Below are positions 22,281 through 34,370 of a stretch of DNA of 64,000 bases, piece after piece (position 1 is the first letter of the stretch; every line of letters begins with the position of its first letter). This DNA comes from Auanema rhodensis (Eukaryota; Nematoda; Chromadorea; Rhabditida; Rhabditidae): the NCBI GenBank assembly GCA_964057225.1, contig OZ059899.1, positions 19,166,501-19,230,500 of the forward strand, in the 5' to 3' direction. Under the pieces are notes generated by a model. The model ran no database searches and was not told where the DNA came from. It was given only the letters and a program-made list of their open reading frames with translations. A program made the position numbers and the translations under genes.

Positions 22281-24300
22281 CTTTGAAATTTACGTGAACT
22301 TTAATTTATGCTAATTAAACGTACACGTGGTGTGCACTCGGTATGTAACTCGCTTCACGTGTAAGATAAAGAGATGCGGTTTTCAAAATTAGATTCCCCA
22401 TGTCCATATTAGTCTAAAAACAAATTTCTATTGATATTGGTGCATGGTAACCATGACTTTGAAATTTACGTGAACTTTAATTTATGCTAATTAAACGTAC
22501 ACGTGTTGTGCACTCGGTATGTAACTCCCTTCACGTGGAAGATAAAGAGATGCGGTTTTCAAAATTAGATTCCCCATGTCCATATTAGTCTAAAAACAAT
22601 TTTTTACTGATATTGGTGCATGGTAACCATGATTTTGAAATTTACGTGAACTTTAATTTATGCTAATTAAACGTACACGTGATGTGCACTTGGTATGTAA
22701 CTCGCTTCACGTGAAAGATAAAGAGATGCGGTTTTTAAAATTAGATTCCCCATGTCCATATTAGTCTAAAAACAATTTTTTACTGATATTGGTGCATGGT
22801 AACCATGATTTTGAAATTTACGTGAACTTTAATTTATGCTAATTAAACGTACACGTGATGTGCACTTGGTATGTAACTCGCTTCACGTGAAAGATAAAGA
22901 GATGCGGTTCTCAAAATTAGATTCCCCATGTCCATATTAGTCTAAAAACAAATTTTTTTTGATATTGGTGCATGGTAACCATGATTTTGAAATTTACGTG
23001 AACTTTAATTTATGCTAATTAAATGTACACGTGGTGTGCACTCGGTATGTAACTCGCTTCACGTGAAAGATAAAGAGATGCGGTTTTCAAAATTAGATTC
23101 CCCATGTCCATATTAGTCTAAAAACAAATTTTTATTGATATTGGTGCATGGTAACCATGACTTTGAAATTTACGTGAACTTTAATTTATGCTACATAAAT
23201 GTACACGTGGTGTGCACTCGGTATGTAACTCGCTTCACGTGTAAGATAAAGAGATGCGGTTTTCAAAATTAGATTCCCCATGTCCATATTAGTCTAAAAA
23301 CAAATTTTTATTGATATTGGTGCATGGTAACCATGACTTTGAAATTTACGTGAACTTTAATTTATGCTAATTAAACGTACACGTGGTGTGCACTCGGTAT
23401 GTAACTCGCTTCACGTGTAAGATAAAGAGATGCGGTTTTCAAAATTAGATTCCCCATGTCCATATTAGTCTAAAAACAAATTTTTATTGATATTGGTGCA
23501 TGGTAACCATGACTTTGAAATTTACGTGAACTTTAATTTATGCTAATTAAACGTACACGTGTTGTGCACTCGGTATGTAACTCCCTTCACGTGGAAGATA
23601 AAGAGATGCGGTTTTCAAAATTAGATTCCCCATGTCCATATTAGTCTAAAAACAATTTTTTACTGATATTGGTGCATGGTAACCATGACTTTGAAATTTA
23701 CGTGAACTTTAATTTATGCTACATAAATGTACACGTGATGTGCACTTGGTATGTAACTCGCTTCACGTGAAAGATAAAGAGATGCGGTTTTTAAAATTAG
23801 ATTCCCCATGTCCATATTAGTCTAAAACAATTTTTTACTGATATTGGTGCATGGTAACCATGATTTTGAAATTTACGTGAACTTTAATTTATGCTAATTA
23901 AACGTACACGTGATGTGCACTTGGTATGTAACTCGCTTCACGTGAAAGATAAAGAGATGCGGTTTTCAAAATTAGATTCCCCATGTCCATATTAGTCTAA
24001 AAACAAATTTTTTTTGATATTGGTGCATGGTAACCATGATTTTGAAATTTACGTGAACTTTAATTTATGCTAATTAAATGTACACGTGGTGTGCACTCGG
24101 TATGTAACTCGCTTCACGTGAAAGATAAAGATATGCGGTTTTCAAAATTAGATTCCCCTTGTCCATATTAGTCTAAAAACAAATTTTTATTGATATTCGT
24201 GCATGGTAACCATGATTTTGAAATTTACGTGAACTTTAATTTATGCTAATTAAATGTACACGTGGTGTGCACTCGGTATGTAACTCGCTTCACGTGAAAG
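22262..24300 (+). repeat. 2 kb block, first copy (partner 4751 bp downstream)
   Basis: This block matches 27013-29051 at a constant offset of 4751 bp (27 monomers minus 1 bp). Shared markers are gtgttg (22503/27254), cggttctc (22901/27652), an acata front joined to gtgg and gtaag (23191/27942), gtgttg (23559/28310), a 1 bp deletion (23820/28571), gatatgcgg (about 24,130/28,881) and gatattcgtg (24192/28943). Private to this copy are aaatttctatt (22,425) and cccctt (24,157). Confidence 0.9.
23820..23829 (+). other. 1 bp deletion, second register slip
   Basis: This reads gtctaaaacaattttt with one A fewer than the normal gtctaaaaacaattttt. The identical slip at 28571 lies in the 4751 bp partner block, so the two are one mutation copied by duplication. 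Confidence 0.92.
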
Positions 24301-24391
24301 ATAAAAAGATGCGCTTTTTAAAATTAGATTCCCCATGTCCATATTAGTCTAAAAACAATTTTTTACTGATATTGGTGCATGGTAACCATGA
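24216..24391 (+). repeat. Chimeric monomer: aaatg/gtgg front, acata-class rear
   Basis: The front half is aattaaatg, gtgg and ctcgg. The rear half is aaaaagatgcgcttttt with an aattttttact tract, as in acata units. It marks the right breakpoint of the 4751 bp-offset block: the partner at about 28,967 continues instead with an ordinary aaagagatgcggttttc rear half. The crossover thus falls between monomer positions 60 and 91, at or near the ttcacgtgaaagataaa stretch. Confidence 0.85.
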
Positions 24392-27031
24392 CTTTGAAAT
24401 TTACGTGAACTTTAATTTATGCTAATTAAACGTACACGTGGTGTGCACTCGGTATGTAACTCGCTTCACGTGTAAGATAAAGAGATGCGGTTTTCAAAAT
24501 TAGATTCCCCATGTCCATATTAGTCTAAAAACAAATTTTTATTGATATTGGTGCATGGTAACCATGACTTTGAAATTTACGTGAACTTTAATTTATGCTA
24601 ATTAAACGTACACGTGGTGTGCACTCGGTATGTAACTCGCTTCACGTGTAAGATAAAGAGATGCGGTTTTCAAAATTAGATTCCCCATGTCCATATTAGT
24701 CTAAAAACAAATTTTTATTGATATTGGTGCATGGTAACCATGACTTTGAAATTTACGTGAACTTTAATTTATGCTAATTAAACGTACACGTGTTGTGCAC
24801 TCGGTATGTAACTGCCTTCACGTGGAAGATAAAGAGATGCGGTTTTCAAAATTAGATTCCCCATGTCCATATTAGTCTAAAAACAATTTTTTACTGATAT
24901 TGGTGCATGGTAACCATGATTTTGAAATTTACGTGAACTTTAATTTATGCTAATTAAACGTACACGTGATGTGCACTTGGTATGTAACTCGCTTCACGTG
25001 AAAGATAAAGAGATGCGGTTTTTAAAATTAGATTCCGCATGTCCATATTAGTCTAAAAACAATTTTTTACTGATATTGGTGCATGGTAACCATGATTTTG
25101 AAATTTACGTGAACTTTAATTTATGCTAATTAAATGTACACGTGGTGTGCACTCGGTATGTAACTCGCTTCACGTCAAAGATAAAGAGATGCGGTTTTCA
25201 AAATTAGATTCCCCATGTACATATTAGTCTAAAAACAAATTTTTATTGATATTGGTGCATGGTAACCATGATTTTGAAATTTACGTGAACTTTAATTTAT
25301 GCTAATTAAACGTACACGTGATGTGCACTTGGTATGTAACTCGCTTCACGTGAAAGATAAAGAGATGCGGTTTTTAAAATTAGATTCCCCATGTCCATAT
25401 TAGTCTAAAAACAATTTTTTACTGATATTGGTGCATGGTAACCATGATTTTGAAATTTACGTGAACTTTAATTTATGCTAATTAAACGTACACGTGGTGT
25501 GCACTCGGTATGTAACTCGCTTCACGTGAAAGATAAAGAGATGCGGTTTTCAAAATTAGATTCCCCATGTCCATATTAGTCTGAAAACAAATTTTTATTG
25601 ATATTGGTGCATGGTAACCATGACTTTGAAATTTACGTGAACTTTAATTTATGCTACATAAATGTACACGTGATGTGCACTTGGTATGTAACTCGCTTCA
25701 CGTGAAAGATAAAAAGATGCGCTTTTTAAAATTAGATTCCCCATGTCCATATTAGTCTAAAAACAATTTTTTACTGATATTGGTGCATGGTAACCATGAC
25801 TTTGAAATTTACGTGAACTTTAATTTATGCTAATTAAACGTACACGTGGTGTGCACTCGGTATGTAACTCGCTTCACGTGTAAGATAAAGAGATGCGGTT
25901 TTCAAAATTAGATTCCCCATGTCCATATTAGTCTAAAAACAAATTCTTATTGATATTGGTGCATGGTAACCATGACTTTGAAATTTACGTGAACTTTAAT
26001 TTATGCTAATTAAACGTACACGTGGTGTGCACTCGGTATGTAACTCGCTTCACGTGTAAGATAAAGAGATGCGGTTTTCAAAATTAGATTCCCCATGTCC
26101 ATATTAGTCTAAAAACAAATTTTTATTGATATTGGTGCATGGTAACCATGACTTTGAAATTTACGTGAACTTTAATTTATGCTAATTAAACGTACACGTG
26201 TTGTGCACTCGGTATGTAACTGCCTTCACGTGGAAGATAAAGAGATGCGGTTTTCAAAATTAGATTCCCCATGTCCATATTAGTCTAAAAACAATTTTTT
26301 ACTGATATTGGTGCATGGTAACCATGATTTTGAAATTTACGTGAACTTTAATTTATGCTAATTAAACGTACACGTGATGTGCACTTGGTATGTAACTCGC
26401 TTCACGTGAAAGATAAAGAGATGCGGTTTTTAAAATTAGATTCCGCATGTCCATATTAGTCTAAAAACAATTTTTTACTGATATTGGTGCATGGTAACCA
26501 TGATTTTGAAATTTACGTGAACTTTAATTTATGCTAATTAAATGTACACGTGGTGTGCACTCGGTATGTAACTCGCTTCACGTCAAAGATAAAGAGATGC
26601 GGTTTTCAAAATTAGATTCCCCATGTACATATTAGTCTAAAAACAAATTTTTATTGATATTGGTGCATGGTAACCATGATTTTGAAATTTACGTGAACTT
26701 TAATTTATGCTAATTAAACGTACACGTGATGTGCACTTGGTATGTAACTCGCTTCACGTGAAAGATAAAGAGATGCGGTTTTTAAAATTAGATTCCCCAT
26801 GTCCATATTAGTCTAAAAACATTTTTTTACTGATATTGGTGCATGGTAACCATGATTTTGAAATTTACGTGAACTTTAATTTATGCTAATTAAACGTACA
26901 CGTGGTGTGCACTCGGTATGTAACTCGCTTCACGTGAAAGATAAAGAGATGCGGTTTTCAAAATTAGATTCCCCATGTCCATATTAGTCTGAAAACAAAT
27001 TTTTATTGATATTGGTGCATGGTAACCATGA
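24392..27031 (+). repeat. 8-monomer (1408 bp) higher-order repeat, nearly two copies
   Basis: Copy 1 is 24392-25799 and copy 2 is 25800-27031 (seven of eight units). Unit order is gtaag, gtaag, gtgttg with a private ctgcc, class 1 with ccgcatg, aaatg with cacgtcaaag and gtaca, class 1, class 2 with tctgaaaac, then acata. Offsets are exact: cacgtcaaag at 25171 and 26579, ctgaaaac at 25581 and 26989, all 1408 bp. Copy-specific changes are aaattcttatt near 25,943 and catttttttact near 26,820. Confidence 0.92.
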
Positions 27032-29051
27032 CTTTGAAATTTACGTGAACTTTAATTTATGCTAATTAAACGTACACGTGGTGTGCACTCGGTATGTAAC
27101 TCGCTTCACGTGTAAGATAAAGAGATGCGGTTTTCAAAATTAGATTCCCCATGTCCATATTAGTCTAAAAACAAATTTTTATTGATATTGGTGCATGGTA
27201 ACCATGACTTTGAAATTTACGTGAACTTTATTTTATGCTAATTAAACGTACACGTGTTGTGCACTCGGTATGTAACTCCCTTCACGTGGAAGATAAAGAG
27301 ATGCGGTTTTCAAAATTAGATTCCCCATGTCCATATTAGTCTAAAAACAATTTTTTACTGATATTGGTGCATGGTAACCATGATTTTGAAATTTACGTGA
27401 ACTTTAATTTATGCTAATTAAACGTACACGTGATGTGCACTTGGTATGTAACTCGCTTCACGTGAAAGATAAAGAGATGCGGTTTTTAAAATTAGATTCC
27501 CCATGTCCATATTAGTCTAAAAACAATTTTTTACTGATATTGGTGCATGGTAACCATGATTTTGAAATTTACGTGAACTTTAATTTATGCTAATTAAACG
27601 TACACGTGATGTGCACTTGGTATGTAACTCGCTTCACGTGAAAGATAAAGAGATGCGGTTCTCAAAATTAGATTCCCCATGTCCATATTAGTCTAAAAAC
27701 AAATTTTTTTTGATATTGGTGCATGGTAACCATGATTTTGAAATTTACGTGAACTTTAATTTATGCTAATTAAATGTACACGTGGTGTGCACTCGGTATG
27801 TAACTCGCTTCACGTGAAAGATAAAGAGATGCGGTTTTCAAAATTAGATTCCCCATGTCCATATTAGTCTAAAAACAAATTTTTATTGATATTGGTGCAT
27901 GGTAACCATGACTTTGAAATTTACGTGAACTTTAATTTATGCTACATAAATGTACACGTGGTGTGCACTCGGTATGTAACTCGCTTCACGTGTAAGATAA
28001 AGAGATGCGGTTTTCAAAATTAGATTCCCCATGTCCATATTAGTCTAAAAACAAATTTTTATTGATATTGGTGCATGGTAACCATGACTTTGAAATTTAC
28101 GTGAACTTTAATTTATGCTAATTAAACGTACACGTGGTGTGCACTCGGTATGTAACTCGCTTCACGTGTAAGATAAAGAGATGCGGTTTTCAAAATTAGA
28201 TTCCCCATGTCCATATTAGTCTAAAAACAAATTTTTATTGATATTGGTGCATGGTAACCATGACTTTGAAATTTACGTGAACTTTAATTTATGCTAATTA
28301 AACGTACACGTGTTGTGCACTCGGTATGTAACTCCCTTCACGTGGAAGATAAAGAGATGCGGTTTTCAAAATCAGATTCCCCATGTCCATGTTAGTCTAA
28401 AAACAATTTTTTACTGATATTGGTGCATGGTAACCATGATTTTGAAATTTACGTGAACTTTAATTTATGCTAATTAAACGTACACGTGATGTGCACTTGG
28501 TATGTAACTCGCTTCACGTGAAAGATAAAGAGATGCGGTTTTTAAAATTAGATTCCCCATGTCCATATTAGTCTAAAACAATTTTTTACTGATATTGGTG
28601 CATGGTAACCATGATTTTGAAATTTACGTGAACTTTAATTTATGCTAATTAAACGTACACGTGATGTGCACTTGGTATGTAACTCGCTTCACGTGAAAGA
28701 TAAAGAGATGCGGTTTTCAAAATTAGATTCCCCATGTCCATATTAGTCTAAAAACAAATTTTTTTTGATATTGGTGCATGGTAACCATGATTTTGAAATT
28801 TACGTGAACTTTAATTTATGCTAATTAAATGTACACGTGGTGTGCACTCGGTATGTAACTCGCTTCACGTGAAAGATAAAGATATGCGGTTTTCAAAATT
28901 AGATTCCCCATGTCCATATTAGTCTAAAAACAAATTTTTATTGATATTCGTGCATGGTAACCATGATTTTGAAATTTACGTGAACTTTAATTTATGCTAA
29001 TTAAATGTACACGTGGTGTGCACTCGGTATGTAACTCGCTTCACGTGAAAG
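27013..29051 (+). repeat. 2 kb block, second copy (partner 4751 bp upstream)
   Basis: Partner of 22262-24300. Private changes in this copy are ctttattttatg (27,230), aatcagattcc (28,370) and catgttagtc (28,388). The copies flank the 8-monomer repeat, so a segment of at least 27 monomers was duplicated, or a 2 kb piece was copied over that distance. Confidence 0.9.
28571..28580 (+). other. 1 bp deletion, third register slip
   Basis: Copy of the deletion at 23820, with the same missing A in gtctaaaacaattttt and the same flanking units. Confidence 0.92.
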
Positions 29052-30350
29052 ATAAAGAGATGCGGTTTTCAAAATTAGATTCCACATGTTCATATTAGTC
29101 TAAAAACAAATTATTATTGATATTGGTACATGGTAACCATGACTTTGAATTTTACGTGAACTTTAATTTATGCTAATTAAACGTACACGTGGTGTGCACT
29201 CGGTATGTAACTCGCTTCACGTGAAAGATAAAGAGATGCGGTTTTCAAAATTAGATTCCCCATGTCCATATTAGTCTAAAAACAAATTTTTATTGATATT
29301 GGTGCATGGTAACCATGACTTTGAAATTTACGTGAACTTTAATTTATGCTACATAAATGTACACGTGATGTGCACTTGGTATGTAACTCGCTTCACGTGA
29401 AAGATAAAAAGATGCGCTTTTTAAAATTAGATTCCCCATGTCCATATTAGTCTAAAAACAATTTTTTACTGATATTGGTGCATGGTAACCATGACTTTGA
29501 AATTTACGTGAACTTTAATTTATGCTAATTAAACGTACACGTGGTGTGCACTCGGTATGTAACTCGCTTCACGTGTAAGATAAAGAGATGCGGTTTTCAA
29601 AATTAGATTCCCCATGTCCATATTAGTCTAAAAACAAATTTTTATTGATATTGGTGCATGGTAACCATGACTTTGAAATTTACGTGAACTTTAATTTATG
29701 CTAATTAAACGTACACGTGGTGTGCACTCGGTATGTAACTCGCTTCACGTGTAAGATAAAGAGATGCGGTTTTCAAAATTAGATTCCCCATGTCCATATT
29801 AGTCTAAAAACAAATTTTTATTGATATTGGTGCATGGTAACCATGACTTTGAAATTTACGTGAACTTTAATTTATGCTAATTAAACGTACACGTGTTGTG
29901 CACTCGGTATGTAACTCCCTTCACGTGGAAGATAAAGAGATGCGGTTTTCAAAATTAGATTCCCCATGTCCATATTAGTCTAAAAACAATTTTTTACTGA
30001 TATTGGTGCATGGTAACCATGATTTTGAAATTTACGTGAACTTTAATTTATGCTAATTAAACGTACACGTGATGTGCACTTGGTATGTAACTCGCTTCAC
30101 GTGAAAGATAAAGAGATGCGGTTTTTAAAATTAGATTCCGCATGTCCATATTAGTCTAAAAACAATTTTTTACTGATATTGGTGCATGGTAACCATGATT
30201 TTGAAATTTACGTGAACTTTAATTTATGCTAATTAAATGTACACGTGGTGTGCACTCGGTATGTAACTCGCTTCACGTCAAAGATAAAGAGATGCGGTTT
30301 TCAAAATTAGATTCCCCATGTACATATTAGTCTAAAAACAAATTTTTATT
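29052..30350 (+). repeat. Array segment: acata, gtaag and gtgttg trio
   Basis: The segment begins with a unit rich in private changes (tccacatgttcat, aaattattattg and gtacatgg around 29,083-29,132). It then follows the 8-monomer order: gaatttt, acata (about 29,320), gtaag, gtaag, gtgttg, ccgcatg, gtcaaag. It ends where the 10,031 bp duplication begins. Confidence 0.82.
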
Positions 30351-31078
30351 GATATTGGTGCATGGTAACCATGATTTTGAAATTTACGTGAACTTTAATT
30401 TATGCTAATTAAACGTACACGTGATGTGCACTTGGTATGTAACTCGCTTCACGTGAAAGATAAAGAGATGCGGTTTTTAAAATTAGATTCCCCATGTCCA
30501 TATTAGTCTAAAAACAATTTTTTACTGATATTGGTGCATGGTAACCATGATTTTGAAATTTACGTGAACTTTAATTTATGCTAATTAAACGTACACGTGG
30601 TGTGCACTCGGTATGTAACTCGCTTCACGTGAAAGATAAAGAGATGCGGTTTTTAAAATTAGATTCCCCATGTCCATATTAGTCTAAAAACAATTTTTTA
30701 CTGATATTGGTGCATGGTAACCATGATTTTGAAATTTACGTGAACTTTAATTTATGCTAATTAAACGTACACGTGATGTGCACTTGGTATGTAACTCGCT
30801 TCACGTGAAAGATAAAGAGATGCGGTTTTTAAAATTAGATTCCCCATGTCCATATTAGTCTAAAAACAATTTTTTACTGATATTGGTGCATGGTAACCAT
30901 GATTTTGAAATTTACGTGAACTTTAATTTATGCTAATTAAACGTACACGTGGTGTGCACTCGGTATGTAACTCGCTTCACGTGAAAGATAAAGAGATGCG
31001 GTTTTCAAAATTAGATTCCCCATGTCCATATTAGTCTAAAAACAAATTTTTATTGATATTGGTGCATGGTAACCATGA

Positions 31079-32134
31079 CTTTGAAATTTACGTGAACTTT
31101 AATTTATGCTAATTAAACGTACACGTGTTGTGCACTCGGTATGTAACTCCCTTCACGTGGAAGATAAAGAGATGCGGTTTTCAAAATTAGATTCCCCATG
31201 TCCATATTAGTCTAAAAACAATTTTTTACTGATATTGGTGCATGGTAACCATGATTTTGAAATTTACGTGAACTTTAATTTATGCTAATTAAACGTACAC
31301 GTGATGTGCACTTGGTATGTAACTCGCTTCACGTGAAAGATAAAGAGATGCGGTTTTTAAAATTAGATTCCGCATGTCCATATTAGTCTAAAAACAATTT
31401 TTTACTGATATTGGTGCATGGTAACCATGATTTTGAAATTTACGTGAACTTTAATTTATGCTAATTAAATGTACACGTGGTGTGCACTCGGTATGTAACT
31501 CGCTTCACGTCAAAGATAAAGAGATGCGGTTTTCAAAATTAGATTCCCCATGTACATATTAGTCTAAAAACAAATTTTTATTGATATTGGTGCATGGTAA
31601 CCATGATTTTGAAATTTACGTGAACTTTAATTTATGCTAATTAAACGTACACGTGTTGTGCACTCGGTATGTAACTCCCTTCACGTGGAAGATAAAGAGA
31701 TGCGGTTTTCAAAATTAGATTCCCCATGTCCATATTAGTCTAAAAACAATTTTTTACTGATATTGGTGCATGGTAACCATGATTTTGAAATTTACGTGAA
31801 CTTTAATTTATGCTAATTAAACGTACACGTGATGTGCACTTGGTATGTAACTCGCTTCACGTGAAAGATAAAGAGATGCGGTTTTTAAAATTAGATTCCC
31901 CATGTCCATATTAGTCTAAAAACAATTTTTTACTGATATTGGTGCATGGTAACCATGATTTTGAAATTTACGTGAACTTTAATTTATGCTAATTAAATGT
32001 ACACGTGGTGTGCACTCGGTATGTAACTCGCTTCACGTCAAAGATAAAGAGATGCGGTTTTCAAAATTAGATTCCCCATGTACATATTAGTCTAAAAACA
32101 AATTTTTATTGATATTGGTGCATGGTAACCATGA
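31079..32134 (+). repeat. 528 bp (3-monomer) tandem duplication of the gtgttg trio
   Basis: Units 31079-31606 (gtgttg, class 1 with ccgcatg, gtcaaag with gtaca) recur at 31607-32134. The second copy has ccccatg instead of ccgcatg, and its gtgttg unit begins gattttg rather than gactttg. The cacgtcaaag marker is at 31506 and 32034, 528 bp apart. It is repeated in copy 2 of the 10 kb block at 41110-42165. Confidence 0.9.
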
Positions 32135-34360
32135 TTTTGAAATTTACGTGAACTTTAATTTATGCTAATTAAACGTACACGTGATGTGCACTTGGTATGT
32201 AACTCGCTTCACGTGAAAGATAAAGAGATGCGGTTTTTAAAATTAGATTCCCCATGTCCATATTAGTCTAAAAACAATTTTTTACTGATATTGGTGCATG
32301 GTAACCATGATTTTGAAATTTACGTGAACTTTAATTTATGCTAATTAAACGTACACGTGGTGTGCACTCGGTATGTAACTCGCTTCACGTGAAAGATAAA
32401 GAGATGCGGTTTTTAAAATTAGATTCCCCATGTCCATATTAGTCTAAAAACAATTTTTTACTGATATTGGTGCATGGTAACCATGATTTTGAAATTTACG
32501 TGAACTTTAATTTATGCTAATTAAACGTACACGTGATGTGCACTTGGTATGTAACTCGCTTCACGTGAAAGATAAAGAGATGCGGTTTTTAAAATTAGAT
32601 TCCCCATGTCCATATTAGTCTAAAAACAATTTTTTACTGATATTGGTGCATGGTAACCATGATTTTGAAATTTACGTGAACTTTAATTTATGCTAATTAA
32701 ACGTACACGTGGTGTGCACTCGGTATGTAACTCGCTTCACGTGAAAGATAAAGAGATGCGGTTTTCAAAATTAGATTCCCCATGTCCATATTAGTCTAAA
32801 AACAAATTTTTATTGATATTGGTGCATGGTAACCATGACTTTGAAATTTACGTGAACTTTAATTTATGCTAATTAAACGTACACGTGTTGTGCACTCGGT
32901 ATGTAACTCCCTTCACGTGGAAGATAAAGAGATGCGGTTTTCAAAATTAGATTCCCCATGTCCATATTAGTCTAAAAACAATTTTTTACTGATATTGGTG
33001 CATGGTAACCATGATTTTGAAATTTACGTGAACTTTAATTTATGCTAATTAAACGTACACGTGATGTGCACTTGGTATGTAACTCGCTTCACGTGAAAGA
33101 TAAAGAGATGCGGTTTTTAAAATTAGATTCCGCATGTCCATATTAGTCTAAAAACAATTTTTTACTGATATTGGTGCATGGTAACCATGATTTTGAAATT
33201 TACGTGAACTTTAATTTATGCTAATTAAATGTACACGTGGTGTGCACTCGGTATGTAACTCGCTTCACGTCAAAGATAAAGAGATGCGGTTTTCAAAATT
33301 AGATTCCCCATGTACATATTAGTCTAAAAACAAATTTTTATTGATATTGGTGCATGGTAACCATGATTTTGAAATTTACGTGAACTTTAATTTATGCTAA
33401 TTAAACGTACACGTGATGTGCACTTGGTATGTAACTCGCTTCACGTGAAAGATAAAGAGATGCGGTTTTTAAAATTAGATTCCCCATGTCCATATTAGTC
33501 TAAAAACAATTTTTTACTGATATTGGTGCATGGTAACCATGATTTTGAAATTTACGTGAACTTTAATTTATGCTAATTAAACGTACACGTGGTGTGCACT
33601 CGGTATGTAACTCGCTTCACGTGAAAGATAAAGAGATGCGGTTTTCAAAATTAGATTCCCCATGTCCATATTAGTCTAAAAACAATTTTTTACTGATATT
33701 GGTGCATGGTAACCATGATTTTGAAATTTACGTGAACTTTAATTTATGCTAATTAAACGTACACGTGATGTGCACTTGGTATGTAACTCGCTTCACGTGA
33801 AAGATAAAGAGATGCGGTTTTTAAAATTAGATTCCCCATGTCCATATTAGTCTAAAAACAATTTTTTACTGATATTGGTGCATGGTAACCATGATTTTGA
33901 AATTTACGTGAACTTTAATTTATGCTAATTAAACGTACACGTGGTGTGCACTCGGTATGTAACTCGCTTCACGTGAAAGATAAAGAGATGCGGTTTTCAA
34001 AATTAGATTCCCCATGTCCATATTAGTCTGAAAACAAATTTTTATTGATATTGGTGCATGGTAACCATGACTTTGAAATTTACGTGAACTTTAATTTATG
34101 CTAATTAAACGTACACGTGGTGTGCACTCGGTATGTAACTCGCTTCACGTGAAAGATAAAGAGATGCGGTTTTTAAAATTAGATTCCCCATGTCCATATT
34201 AGTCTAAAAACAATTTTTTACTGATATTGGTGCATGGTAACCATGATTTTGAAATTTATGTGAACTTTAATTTATGCTAATTAAACGTACACGTGATGTG
34301 CACTTGGTATGTAACTCGCTTCACGTGAAAGATAAAGAGATGCGGTTTTTAAAATTAGAT

Positions 34361-34370
34361 TCCCATGTCC
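34361..34370 (+). other. 1 bp deletion, fourth register slip
   Basis: This reads gattcccatgtcc instead of gattccccatgtcc, with one C missing. It lies one unit after a private aaatttatgtg. Both are copied in the second 10 kb block. Confidence 0.92.
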
